64,000 nucleotides of DNA from Tenggerimyces flavus (GTDB lineage Bacteria > Actinomycetota > Actinomycetes > Propionibacteriales > Actinopolymorphaceae): assembly GCF_016907715.1 (NCBI RefSeq), contig NZ_JAFBCM010000001.1, positions 7,231,420 through 7,295,419 on the forward strand, read 5' to 3'. Position numbers and translations under genes: made by a program. The notes beneath the pieces were generated by a model. It searched no databases, was not told the DNA's origin, and saw only the letters and a program-made list of their open reading frames with translations. Shown in pieces: positions 25,751-34,353 of the stretch (positions within the stretch are counted from its first letter, which is position 1; every line of letters begins with the position of its first letter).

Positions 25751-26809
25751 ATGGAACCCGGCGGACGTTCCGCTGAGCTGGAGTCAGGAACCTACGATGC
25801 CCTCCTGGATGGTGTCATCGCCAGCGTTCCCGTCGAAGCGCTGGTGACTGGACTGTCCACCCGCGTGAACGGAACGAGCGACGATCACGTCCGGCTCTTG
25901 GCGGACTCGACCGCGGTTCTCCCGCCGATCATCGTGCAGCGCTCGACCATGCGGGTCATCGACGGGATGCATCGGCTGCGGGCCGCGGTGCTCCGCGGTC
26001 ACCCCCACATCGCGGTCAGGTTCTACGACGGTCCCGACAGGGACGTCGTGGTGGTGGCGGTGCAGGCCAACGTCGCCCATGGTCTGCCGTTGTCCTTGGC
26101 CGATCGCACGGCCGCTGCCGAACAGATCATGGGGACGCATCCCGAGTGGTCGGACCGCCGGATCGCCGTCACCACGGGACTCGCTCCGCGCACTGTCACC
26201 ACCATCCGGCTTCGGATCAACGACGGGGAGACCATGACCTCGCGCCTCGGGCGCGACGGCCGGGTCCGCCCACTCGACAGCGCCGCTAGGCGACGGGCCG
26301 CCGAGTCCCTGCTCGCCGCGAGCCCGCACGCCTCGCTACGGGAAGTCGCTCGGGAAGCTGGCGTCGCCCCATCGACGGTGAAGTTGGTCCGCGAACGCAT
26401 GCGGGCGGGACTGGACGCGGTGACAGACCACCAGCGACGCCAGCTCGACCGGCGCGGACAGGTCACGCCGCCCGAGAATCAGCCGCCCGAGAATGGAAAC
26501 CTTCGAGCCGAACGTCGAACCACTACCGTCGATCGACAGTCCGCACTCCAGAGCCTGCGCAAGGATCCATCGCTTCGGTTCAACGATGCAGGCCGCGCCC
26601 TGCTGCAGTGGCTCGACGCGGTCCCGATCGACCCCGACAAGGTCAGGCGCGTGGTGGGAAACGTTCCCGAGCACTGGCTCGACACCGTCATCGCGCTCGC
26701 TCGCGAGAACAGCCGCGCTTGGCAGGATCTCATCCAGCAGCTCGAACGCCAGCAGGAAACGTCAGCGAAGCCTTCTCCCCCGTCGAGCACCCCTCGATCC
26801 GCGTCCTGA
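25751..26809 (+). CDS. StrR/NovG-type ParB-domain transcriptional regulator
   Basis: 352 residues from ATG 25751, with GGAGGG 4 nt upstream; an open stretch before it has no better start. The N-terminal ParB-like domain carries VPVEALVTGLS, LPPIIVQRSTMRVIDGMHRL and the NVAHGLPLSLADRTAAAEQI segment. Then come WSDRRIAVTTGLAPRTVTTI (HTH) and RLGRDGRVRPLDSAARRRAA, with a second HTH-like SLREVAREAGVAPSTVKLV. This layout is typical of StrR, NovG and KasT activators of aminoglycoside and aminocoumarin clusters. Its C-terminal part (about 250-330) is probably an oligomerisation region. It is convergent with the AfsR-type gene. Confidence 0.88.
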   Translation: MEPGGRSAELESGTYDALLDGVIASVPVEALVTGLSTRVNGTSDDHVRLLADSTAVLPPIIVQRSTMRVIDGMHRLRAAVLRGHPHIAVRFYDGPDRDVVVVAVQANVAHGLPLSLADRTAAAEQIMGTHPEWSDRRIAVTTGLAPRTVTTIRLRINDGETMTSRLGRDGRVRPLDSAARRRAAESLLAASPHASLREVAREAGVAPSTVKLVRERMRAGLDAVTDHQRRQLDRRGQVTPPENQPPENGNLRAERRTTTVDRQSALQSLRKDPSLRFNDAGRALLQWLDAVPIDPDKVRRVVGNVPEHWLDTVIALARENSRAWQDLIQQLERQQETSAKPSPPSSTPRSAS

Positions 26810-26817
26810 CGAGCCGC

Positions 26818-29800
26818 TCACTCAGTCTTCGGCGGGAGCTCCGACCGCAAGGACACCAGTCGCCTGGCGATGAGCTTCGCCTGGAACGAGCCCGCGGCGC
26901 GCAGCGTTCTCTCCGCCTCGGACCAGTACGTCAGCGTCTTCGCCACCCCACCGTGGGACAACCAGACCTGACCGAGCACGTCTCGCGCACGAGCCGCGCC
27001 CAGCGTGAACCCACACGTCAGGGCGAGCCGCAGCGCGCGTTCGCCTTCTGTCATCGCCGCCTGTACGCGGCCGGCGCGCAGCGAGGTCGTGGCAAGCGCG
27101 AGGCGAGCCTCGACCAGCCGCAAGCGGCGCGCGTCACGAGTGGCGATCCGCACCGCGGCACTCGCCCGGCGGCGGGCCTCGTCGACGAATCCGCGCGCGA
27201 GACTGAGGTCGCTGAGCCCGATCAGCGTGACGCACTCGGAATCCCTGTCACCGAACGACCGCGCCGCGGTGAGTGCTTCCTCATAGTGGATCCGAGCCTC
27301 GGTGTCCTCGTTCAGCCGGGCGAGGACGAGGCCCAGCGTGCATTGTGTGGAGGCCACCCGGCGGGGGTCGTACCGCATCGCACGTCGTACGTTGCCCTGG
27401 GCGGCGCGATGGCAGTCACCGAGCATGCCGAGGTCCAGCCGGGAAAGCGTCAACTCGTCGACCAGACACACCGCTGCGCGCTGGTCGTCGTGGTCCAGCG
27501 CCAGAGCGGTCGCCTGGGCGAGGCCGACCTCGGCCCGCCGGAGGTCGCCGGAGTACCTGGCGAGCAACGCCATCACCCCGAGGGCGCGGTAGTCCCCCGC
27601 CGCGGCGAGCTCCTGGACCCGCTCTCCCGCGGCGTTCGCCCGCTGCAGGTCGCCCAAGCCGAGCAGTGCCACGGTCAGGTTCTCCAACGTGCGGTAGGCG
27701 AGGCGCAGGTCGCCGCGACGTTCCTGCGCCTCGAGTGCCCGCGACAGATGCTTGACCGCCGTGGCCGCGCTGCCGCTCGCCATCGCGATGAGGCCGAGGT
27801 TCCCGCGGGCGACAGGGGCCATGGGCGAGCTCATGCTCTCGAAGATGGCCAGCGCCGCCGCCGCGTCGGTGCCGGCGCCTGCCGTGTCGCCGGTGTGGTA
27901 CCTGAGAACCCCACGAGCGTTGAGCATCGCCGCGACAGCGAGCTCGTTGCCCGAAGCGCGTGCGGCCCTGAGGCCTGCCTCGTTGCACACCAACCAGTCG
28001 ACATTGTGTCCGCGCAGCATGAAGTAGCCGCGCAACGCATCGGCCAGATGGAACGCCTTCTCGTTCAGCCCTCTGCTCTCCGCGTCCTGGACCGCTGCCA
28101 CCATGGCAGCGCGCTCGTCGTCCAGGCTTGCGATGCTTCGAGGACCCACCACGGCTGGGCGGGATGAGCTCGGACGCTCGAGGGTCGCCACGACGATCGC
28201 GGGCGTCACTGCCGCATCAGCGGCGGCGATGTAATAGTCGAAGAGCCGTGCGCGAGCCTCCTCGCGGGCCGTAGCGAGTTCCTCTTTCTCGCAACGGTCG
28301 CGCGCATAGGCGCGGATGAGGTCGTGGAACGCATAGCGACGACCGGATCGTCGCGCCAACAGGCTCGCACTCGACAACCCGTCGAGAAGAACGGCCGCGT
28401 CAGCCTCGCTCACGTCGACGAGCGCGGCGACAGCCTGGGGCGTGACGTCAGGCCCGGGCACCAGGCTGAGCAGTCTCAGCAGGCGTTGGTGGGACGGGCT
28501 CAGGACTCGGTACGACCAGTCGAACGCGGTGGAGAGGCTCGTCTCGTCGGCATCTGCGCTGAGGCCCGAGACTGCGCCCTGCTCACGCAGCTGCTCGACG
28601 TACTGGCTCACGATGAGGCCCGGCCGCAGCAGGAGGTGAACACCCGCGATACGAAGCGCGAGCGCGAACCCACCGCACAGCGCGACGAGCTCGTCGACCG
28701 CATCGGGCTCCGCGGCCAGGCGCTCCCCTCCCACCGCGTTCATCAGGAGGACACGCGACTCGCCGCTACTCAGCGAACCCAGGGAGACATGTCGAGCCCC
28801 GGTCGCGACGAGCAGCCCCTCGAGCTCGTTCCTGCTCGTGATGAGGACAGCGCATCCCGGCGCGCCGGGGAGGAGGGAGCTCACGTCGTACTTCGGTCCG
28901 GCGTTGTCCAAGACGACCAGGATGTGCTTGCCCGCGACCAGGGAACGGAACGCCGTCACCTGCTCATCGACTCGCAAGGGGATCGCGTCCGGGGTCACTC
29001 CCAAGGCATGCAAGAACTGGCCGAGCACCTCAGAAACCGAGGGCGCCGACCCTTCCGCGAAGGCACCAAGGTCGACGTACAGCTGTCCGTGCTCGAACTC
29101 CGTGGCGACCTGGTGTGCGACATGGACGGCTAGAGCGGTCTTTCCGATGCCCGCGGGTCCGCTCACGAGGACGACGGGGACATCGGTCCCGCCGCGGGCC
29201 GTCAGTACGGCGGAGATCTCGGCAACCTGCTCGCGTCGGCCGACGAAGACCGCACCTGCCATGGGCAGCTGGTGAGGGATGGGCTTCAAGGGCGCGCTCC
29301 GGGAACCACCCGTACGACCCGATGATCTGTCGTCCTTGGTCAGGATCTCCGAGTACAGACCGCGCAGCTCCGCGCCCGGCTCCACACCGAGTTCGTCCGC
29401 GAGATACCGGGCCGCCTCCTGATAGGCCTCGAGAGCGTCCCCGCGCCGACCCGAGCCGTCCAACGCGATCATCAGCTGACCCCAGAACCGCTCACGCAGC
29501 GAGAACCTGCGAGCCAGCATCCGAAGATCCCCCACCAGGGTGGCGTGTTGGCCGAGCCGCAGGTCGACCTCGATCCGGCGCTCCACCATCTGCAAATACT
29601 GCTCGACCAGCTGTGCCACCTCGTGCCGGTGAAGCGAGGTCGACTCGACGTTCGACAACGGCGAGGCGTCGCGCCACAGCGCCAAGGCGTCGCGGAGTCC
29701 GACCGCCTCACCGACCTGGTCGCCCGCCTCTCTGGCCTTGTCCGCGGACCTGACGAGGTCGGCGAAGAGGTCGAGATCGACCGACCCGTGCTGCGCTGAG

Positions 29801-30066
29801 ATCCGGTAGCCGATGGAATCGGTGTGGATCAGTTCGTGGCCCAAGAGGTTTCGCAGTCGCATCACGTACTTCTGGATCACTCCGCGAGCCCCGTCAGGCG
29901 GCTCGCCCTCCCACAACTTGTCCTCGAGGTCCGACATGGACACCGTGTGGTTCCGCCGCAGGAGCAACGCGGCGAGTACGACGCGCTGCCTTCCCGACGA
30001 GATCGGCAGGACGCGGCCATCGATCTCGACCTCGAGCGGACCGAGCAGACGAAACTCGACAGTCAC
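26818..30066 (-). CDS. AfsR-type SARP regulator (BTAD, NB-ARC, TPR)
   Basis: 1082 residues from GTG 30066. The winged-helix DNA-binding domain (about 1-95; FRLLGPLEVEIDGRVLPI, LWEGEPPDGARGVIQKYVMR) and BTAD (about 100-250; DELGVEPGAELRGLYSEIL) are followed by an NB-ARC ATPase with Walker A LVSGPAGIGKTALAVHVA (about 303), Walker B HILVVLDNA and the GLAL-type motif (LCGGFALALRIAG). TPR-like repeats occupy about 640-1070. This is the AfsR/GoaA architecture used for global or pathway regulation of antibiotic production. The NmrA-type gene lies 31 bp upstream on the same strand, so the two are probably co-transcribed. Confidence 0.94.
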   Translation of the reverse strand: MTVEFRLLGPLEVEIDGRVLPISSGRQRVVLAALLLRRNHTVSMSDLEDKLWEGEPPDGARGVIQKYVMRLRNLLGHELIHTDSIGYRISAQHGSVDLDLFADLVRSADKAREAGDQVGEAVGLRDALALWRDASPLSNVESTSLHRHEVAQLVEQYLQMVERRIEVDLRLGQHATLVGDLRMLARRFSLRERFWGQLMIALDGSGRRGDALEAYQEAARYLADELGVEPGAELRGLYSEILTKDDRSSGRTGGSRSAPLKPIPHQLPMAGAVFVGRREQVAEISAVLTARGGTDVPVVLVSGPAGIGKTALAVHVAHQVATEFEHGQLYVDLGAFAEGSAPSVSEVLGQFLHALGVTPDAIPLRVDEQVTAFRSLVAGKHILVVLDNAGPKYDVSSLLPGAPGCAVLITSRNELEGLLVATGARHVSLGSLSSGESRVLLMNAVGGERLAAEPDAVDELVALCGGFALALRIAGVHLLLRPGLIVSQYVEQLREQGAVSGLSADADETSLSTAFDWSYRVLSPSHQRLLRLLSLVPGPDVTPQAVAALVDVSEADAAVLLDGLSSASLLARRSGRRYAFHDLIRAYARDRCEKEELATAREEARARLFDYYIAAADAAVTPAIVVATLERPSSSRPAVVGPRSIASLDDERAAMVAAVQDAESRGLNEKAFHLADALRGYFMLRGHNVDWLVCNEAGLRAARASGNELAVAAMLNARGVLRYHTGDTAGAGTDAAAALAIFESMSSPMAPVARGNLGLIAMASGSAATAVKHLSRALEAQERRGDLRLAYRTLENLTVALLGLGDLQRANAAGERVQELAAAGDYRALGVMALLARYSGDLRRAEVGLAQATALALDHDDQRAAVCLVDELTLSRLDLGMLGDCHRAAQGNVRRAMRYDPRRVASTQCTLGLVLARLNEDTEARIHYEEALTAARSFGDRDSECVTLIGLSDLSLARGFVDEARRRASAAVRIATRDARRLRLVEARLALATTSLRAGRVQAAMTEGERALRLALTCGFTLGAARARDVLGQVWLSHGGVAKTLTYWSEAERTLRAAGSFQAKLIARRLVSLRSELPPKTE

Positions 30067-30097
30067 TTCGCCGCACCCCTCCCCTCGAGCGCTCGCC

Positions 30098-30997
30098 TCA
30101 TGTGGCGGCGGCTCGGTAGCGAGCGGTCAGCTCGTCCGCGAAGTCCTCGAACGTCGTCCACGGCCAGTCGACTCGCGCACTCGACGGATCGCTTCTGACC
30201 CTGCCCTCGTTGAACGCGACCGCCAGGTCGGCGAGCAGCACAGCGACGTCGCGCGAGAAGTTGCCGGCCATCAGCCCGTCCACGTAGGACTCGGGCGAAG
30301 CCTGCTCGTACGAAGCCCACGGCATCCCGATCCGCGCTCCGACGATCCCGACGACCTCGCGGAGGGTCAGCCTGCGCTCGCCCAGCACCTCGCGTACGAC
30401 GAAGCCGCGGTAGCCCGGGCGATCCAAGGCTCGTGCGGCGATCGACCCCACGTCCTTGGCCGACACCATCGCCATGGGCAGGTCGGGTTCGATCGCGTCG
30501 ACGAGGACACCGTCCCGTCTCAGACCGTGAATGCCCGCGGCGAGGTTCTCGAAGTACGTGCCGATCCGAAGGACCAGGACGTTGACGCCCTCGAGTTCGC
30601 GCAGCCGCCGCTCCTGTGCTTCGAGCGCTTCGATGAGTCCGAGGTCGCCCTCGCCATCCGCGCACAGACCGCTCAGGAACACGCCATGCTCGATCGAGTT
30701 CGCGGCGATGGCGTCGATCATGGCGATACCGATGAGGTCCTGCCAGGAACGATGCTCGCGCGCCAAGCCCTCGATAGGCAACATCGTCAACACTCGATTG
30801 ACGCCGGCAAAAGCGGCGGTCAGATAGTCGACATCGGTCAGGTTGCCGACGAGGGCCTGCGCGCCCGCGTCAACCAGAGGCTGGAGCCGTTGTCTACAGC
30901 GGCCCAGGACGCGCACCTCGTGGCCGCGGCCGAGCAGGGCGCGAGCCGCGACGCTTCCCACCGTCCCGGACGCACCGACCACAGCGACAACGGCCAC
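30098..30997 (-). CDS. NmrA/SDR-a5-type NAD(P)-binding protein
   Basis: 299 residues from GTG 30997. An N-terminal Rossmann fold with VVGASGTVGSVAARALLGRG is followed by an RVLGR-type phosphate-binding position, consistent with NADP(H). The YxxxK motif of classical SDRs is absent and the centre (RIGTYFENLAAGI) matches atypical NmrA-like SDRs. Typical relatives are redox sensors or quinone/isoflavone-type reductases. It precedes the AfsR-type gene by 31 bp, so it may supply a redox signal or simply share the transcript. Confidence 0.85.
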   Translation of the reverse strand: MAVVAVVGASGTVGSVAARALLGRGHEVRVLGRCRQRLQPLVDAGAQALVGNLTDVDYLTAAFAGVNRVLTMLPIEGLAREHRSWQDLIGIAMIDAIAANSIEHGVFLSGLCADGEGDLGLIEALEAQERRLRELEGVNVLVLRIGTYFENLAAGIHGLRRDGVLVDAIEPDLPMAMVSAKDVGSIAARALDRPGYRGFVVREVLGERRLTLREVVGIVGARIGMPWASYEQASPESYVDGLMAGNFSRDVAVLLADLAVAFNEGRVRSDPSSARVDWPWTTFEDFADELTARYRAAAT

Positions 30998-31247
30998 CGG
31001 ACCACCCCCTCTCGAGCCTCGAAAGCGTCCATCAGATCCCTCAGGACCGGGACGCCCAAGTCAGTAACATTCCTGACTCCCGCACGGGCAAGGCGTCTGC
31101 GACAATCGCGCCCTCCAAGGGCTGGGGTTCGACTGACCAGAGAGGCAGTCGAACTCGTCGGCGCCTGATTGGCGCGCTCTAGACGCGGCCCATCGGTCGC
31201 CTTAGCATCCTGCACTCCGCAGGGATCTCTCAACGGAAAGCGATGCT

Positions 31248-32498
31248 ATGTACTCGGCCGGCCCGACCTCGCGGTCACCGAACGAAGACGACTACGTGGC
31301 GCCCACGCCTCCGCCGTTCGCGCATGTCCGAACCCCTTCCCCGGAGACACACCCTCCACGGCGGCGGCGCACACGACGGACGTTCTCGAATGCGGGGATC
31401 CTCAAGCTTGCCGCCATCTTGGTGTCGCTCGCCTTCGTGGCGGCCCTGCTGGCCCTCCTGACCTTGTACATCACCTCGACCGACCGCCCGGAGGCGACAG
31501 GGGTACGTATGGGCACCATGGCCGAGACCAAGGCCTATCTCGCCAAGGAGTACCCCGAGGACGTGAAGCTCCTCTTCGTCTATACCGGTCTGTACATCAA
31601 GTCGGTGCGTTTCGACGACTCGAACTCCGTGACGCTGTCCGGCTACATCTGGCAGCGGTACGAGGGCGGGATCCCCAAGGGAGTCACCCCCGGCGTGGCG
31701 TTCCCCGAGGCGTCCAACACCTATGGCCTCGACGAGGTCTATCGGGAGAAGGACGTCAACGGCTACGCGGTGGTCGGATGGCACTTCGAGATCCAGACCA
31801 GGCAAGGATTTGACTACTCGATCTACCCGCTCGACCGGCAGAGCGTCTGGCTTCGGATGTGGCATGCCGACTTCGACAGCAACGGAGCGCTGCTCGTCCC
31901 AGACCTCGACGGCTACCCACCGTGGGTCGACAAGGACTTCAACGGCGTCGACAAGGAAACGGTGTTCGACGAGTGGGTGCCGAACTACACGTTCTTCGCC
32001 TACCACAAGATCCCGTACAGCTCGTCCTTCGGATACGGCAAGTTCGTCAAGAGCGCAGGTAGGCCGGAGCTGTACTTCAACATGGGGTTCAAGCGAGGGA
32101 TCTTCGGTGCGTTCGTCGGAAACCTGATCCCGATGATCTTCGTCTCGTTGATCATGTTCGCCTCGCTGTTCCCTGGGTCCGTCCACCCCGACCGAGCAGA
32201 GGACACCGGGTTCAGCACGATGGGCGTGATGGCGTTCACGGTCACCATGCTGCTTGTGGTCGTGGTCCAGCACAGCTCCATCCGGAGCGCGGTCGGAGGA
32301 AGCGCGCTGTCCTACCTCGACTACCTGATGTTTGTTCTGTACGCGGTGATCCTGCTCGTCACGCTCAACGCGATCCTGGTCCGAAGCCGGAAACCGCTCC
32401 GCTGGATCCTCTGGCGCGACAACCTCGCACCGAAGCTGCTGTACTGGCCCGTTCTGCTTGGACTGGCCCTCCTGGCAACCCAACTCTCGCTCGGATAG
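31248..32498 (+). CDS. Membrane protein resembling a pentameric ligand-gated ion channel
   Basis: 416 residues. A Pro/Arg-rich cytoplasmic N-terminus precedes a first membrane helix (about 52-75). A beta-rich ectodomain (about 80-285) follows with DVKLLFVYTGLYIKSV, VTLSGYIWQRYEG and, at about 188-203, FDYSIYPLDRQSVWLR. The last has the F-x-x-D-x-Q-like Pro-loop and the spacing of Cys-loop receptors without their cysteines. Four more helices follow (about 285-308, 323-345, 354-378, 396-414), the first with the Pro of GNLIPMIFVSLIM. The order ectodomain then TM1-TM4 fits a bacterial pLGIC with one extra N-terminal anchor. A DUF4436-type membrane protein is an alternative label. No pore selectivity motif is assigned. 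Confidence 0.55.
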   Translation: MYSAGPTSRSPNEDDYVAPTPPPFAHVRTPSPETHPPRRRRTRRTFSNAGILKLAAILVSLAFVAALLALLTLYITSTDRPEATGVRMGTMAETKAYLAKEYPEDVKLLFVYTGLYIKSVRFDDSNSVTLSGYIWQRYEGGIPKGVTPGVAFPEASNTYGLDEVYREKDVNGYAVVGWHFEIQTRQGFDYSIYPLDRQSVWLRMWHADFDSNGALLVPDLDGYPPWVDKDFNGVDKETVFDEWVPNYTFFAYHKIPYSSSFGYGKFVKSAGRPELYFNMGFKRGIFGAFVGNLIPMIFVSLIMFASLFPGSVHPDRAEDTGFSTMGVMAFTVTMLLVVVVQHSSIRSAVGGSALSYLDYLMFVLYAVILLVTLNAILVRSRKPLRWILWRDNLAPKLLYWPVLLGLALLATQLSLG

Positions 32499-32586
32499 GG
32501 CAGGTCAGCGCCGGGCGGCAGCGCATAGCGCGTGTTCGCCGGGGTCGTTCCACGCATGCTCGAACGTCTGCACGTGGTCCAGGCCG

Positions 32587-32955
32587 TCATCGGATTCCCT
32601 CGTCGAGACCCCAGGAGACGACCTTGTCGGCGGTGATGCGGATGATCGCCTCGCCGCCGTCCGCGGGATGCTCGATCGTCTCCGCGGTGCCTTGGACCAT
32701 GATGCAGCGCGGGCGCCACGGAGCGAGGACGTCGTCGATGACGAGCGCCACGTTCGGATTCTTCTGGGCGTTCCGGAACTTCCGGGTCGCCGCGAAGTCT
32801 CGGCCGGAGACGTCGATCGTGCCCAGCGCCGCGTTGTACGTCCAGCCGAGCGGCACCACGTGCGGCCGGCCGTATGCGTCGATCGTGGCGAGCCGGCCCA
32901 GCCTCCGATCGCCGTCGGTCAGGAACCTCAGTTCGGCCTTGGTGAATCGTGTCAT
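32587..32955 (-). CDS. PPOX-class F420-dependent oxidoreductase family protein
   Basis: 122 residues from ATG 32955; the frame is open another 36 nt but no better start precedes it. Short pyridoxamine-5'-phosphate-oxidase-like split barrel: GRLATIDAYGRPHVVPLGW, ATRKFRNAQKNPNVALVIDDV and a C-terminal EAIIRITADKVVSWGL strand/helix. Small proteins of this type in actinomycetes use F420 or flavin; the cofactor here is inferred. It is divergently transcribed from a MarR gene with 56 bp between the starts, so MarR probably controls both. Confidence 0.85.
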   Translation of the reverse strand: MTRFTKAELRFLTDGDRRLGRLATIDAYGRPHVVPLGWTYNAALGTIDVSGRDFAATRKFRNAQKNPNVALVIDDVLAPWRPRCIMVQGTAETIEHPADGGEAIIRITADKVVSWGLDEGIR

Positions 32956-32964
32956 GCCAGGAGA

Positions 32965-32991
32965 TTGACATGAGGATATTCCGCGCGTCAA
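32965..32991. promoter_or_regulatory. Candidate MarR operator/promoter between divergent genes
   Basis: The 56-bp gap between the PPOX gene and marR contains TTGAC (32965-32969) and its complement GTCAA (32987-32991) 17 nt apart. TTGACA on the + strand could serve as a -35 box for marR. The region is unusually AT-rich for the window. No exact -10 is assigned. Confidence 0.35.
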
Positions 32992-33011
32992 CTATCTGAT
33001 ATCTTGAGAGC

Positions 33012-33485
33012 GTGCACACACGCTTCGTCGACGACCCGCGGCTCACGGCGGTCGGCCTCCTCGTGGAGGTGTACGGAGGCCTCATCCGCCGGCTCGACGC
33101 CGTACACGCCGCCAACGGGCTCACCGGCACCGACTTCGACGTGCTGATTCGCCTCGTTCGCTCGCCAGCCAAGCGGTTGCGGATGACCGACCTCGCGACC
33201 CAAACGGCGCTGTCGACGAGCGGCATCACCCGAATCGTCGACCGGCTCGAGTCCCGGAGCCTCGTGGCGCGCCAGCCATGTATGGACGACCGCCGCAGCT
33301 CGTGGGCCTCGCTCACCGACAGCGGCCAGCACCTACTCGACGCCCATCTGCCGGGCCTGGTGCACGCGATCGACGAGGCCTTCGTGGGGTTGCTCACCAC
33401 CGAACAGCTCGACGGTTTCCTCGACACCCTCGGCACGATGCGCGACGCCTTGCATCCCGGTGCCACCGCCGGCGCGGACATCTAG
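33012..33485 (+). CDS. MarR-family transcriptional regulator
   Basis: 157 residues from GTG 33012. Winged-helix core: LRMTDLATQTALSTSGITRI (HTH), VDRLESRSLVARQ with the wing CMDDRRSSWASLTDSGQHLL, flanked by dimerisation helices. A Cys in the wing (QPCMDDRR) could make it redox-sensitive, but this is speculation. It is divergent from the PPOX-type reductase and probably represses it together with itself. A very stable hairpin follows the stop. Confidence 0.92.
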   Translation: MHTRFVDDPRLTAVGLLVEVYGGLIRRLDAVHAANGLTGTDFDVLIRLVRSPAKRLRMTDLATQTALSTSGITRIVDRLESRSLVARQPCMDDRRSSWASLTDSGQHLLDAHLPGLVHAIDEAFVGLLTTEQLDGFLDTLGTMRDALHPGATAGADI

Positions 33486-33495
33486 GCATCTCGCT

Positions 33496-33532
33496 CGGAC
33501 GTCCACGGGGCTGCGAGCCCCGTGGACGTCCG
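33496..33532. terminator. Strong bidirectional hairpin terminator
   Basis: Perfect 17-bp inverted repeat, CGGACGTCCACGGGGCT (33496-33512) with its complement (33516-33532) and a 3-nt loop, between the ends of marR (+) and the secreted-protein gene (-). It has no T-tract, like other actinobacterial L- or I-shaped terminators. Confidence 0.8.
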
Positions 33533-33545
33533 CTAGGTCAAGCGA

Positions 33546-34127
33546 CTAGCAGGGATCCACGTACCAAACCTTGTAGCCCTCATAGTATTCATCGACGATG
33601 GAATGAGCGGGCTCGGACAATCCAATGAATTCGTATGCGCCGTTATAGAAGGCGGCCTGAGTGCCACCAGTCTGGTTGTTGTCATACGACCTGAAGTTGG
33701 CCATCGGAACGTACTGGAGGTCGCAATAGAACAACTCGAACTTGTCGCCCGTGCGGTAGGTGCCCGAATAGAAGCAGATGTAGTAGAACTCGCAGGCCGC
33801 GCTCGCAGCCTTGCCACCCGCCATGCTGACGGCCTGCTTCTGGCCCGGCGCCGCGATGACGGTCTTGCCGACCCCGCCCTTCCAGAGCACCTCGTTGGCG
33901 GAGATCTGCTTCCCACCGCGCTTGGCGACCTCTTTGTCGACCTTCGCCTGAAGGACCTTGGCCTGCACCGCATTCAGGCCCGCCCGCGTCGCCTGAGTAG
34001 CGAACTTCTCAGCCTTCGACTCGGAGCCAATGGGCTTTGCAGCCGCCACTCCTGTACCCAACGCGACCACGGAGAATGCGAAAAGTAGGACGGCGAGAAA
34101 CCGCCTGATACGTAAAGCGATTGCCAC
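33546..34127 (-). CDS. Secreted protein, peptidase-inhibitor I36-like
   Basis: 193 residues from GTG 34127 with GAGGGG upstream. A clear Sec signal peptide (RRFLAVLLFAFSVVALGTG, cleavage near VAAA-KP) is followed by a charged helical region and then a compact Cys-containing domain (ACEFYYICFYSGTYRTGDKF, ELFYCDLQYVPMANFRSYDN, VWYVDPC). This aromatic, Cys-paired pattern is reminiscent of the peptidase inhibitor I36 (SMI-like beta/gamma-crystallin) family seen in Streptomyces. No partner gene is adjacent. The exact function is unproven. Confidence 0.65.
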   Translation of the reverse strand: MAIALRIRRFLAVLLFAFSVVALGTGVAAAKPIGSESKAEKFATQATRAGLNAVQAKVLQAKVDKEVAKRGGKQISANEVLWKGGVGKTVIAAPGQKQAVSMAGGKAASAACEFYYICFYSGTYRTGDKFELFYCDLQYVPMANFRSYDNNQTGGTQAAFYNGAYEFIGLSEPAHSIVDEYYEGYKVWYVDPC

Positions 34128-34294
34128 TTTGGAGCCCCTCTCTTGGGATGATTCGCACCGAAGTACATATGCTCACATCCCGCTGGACAGCCTGACTGAA
34201 GTGGCAGGCATATGCCAAACGTTCTCTTACTTCGTCACAAATGTGGCCGTCGAACGGTCCGTCCATTTCATTCGTCACTATTCAGCGTGGTTGA

Positions 34295-34321
34295 GGGGCG
34301 GCCCCCGAAAGGTGCCGCCCC
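34295..34321. terminator. Possible hairpin terminator after the choice-of-anchor P gene
   Basis: GGGGCGGC (34295-34302) pairs with GCCGCCCC (34314-34321) across an 11-nt loop, 32 bp beyond the stop of the secreted protein gene at 34354 on the - strand. No T-tract follows. Confidence 0.45.
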
Positions 34322-34353
34322 CGTTCACGAGGTGTTACTGGTACTGCAAGGTC

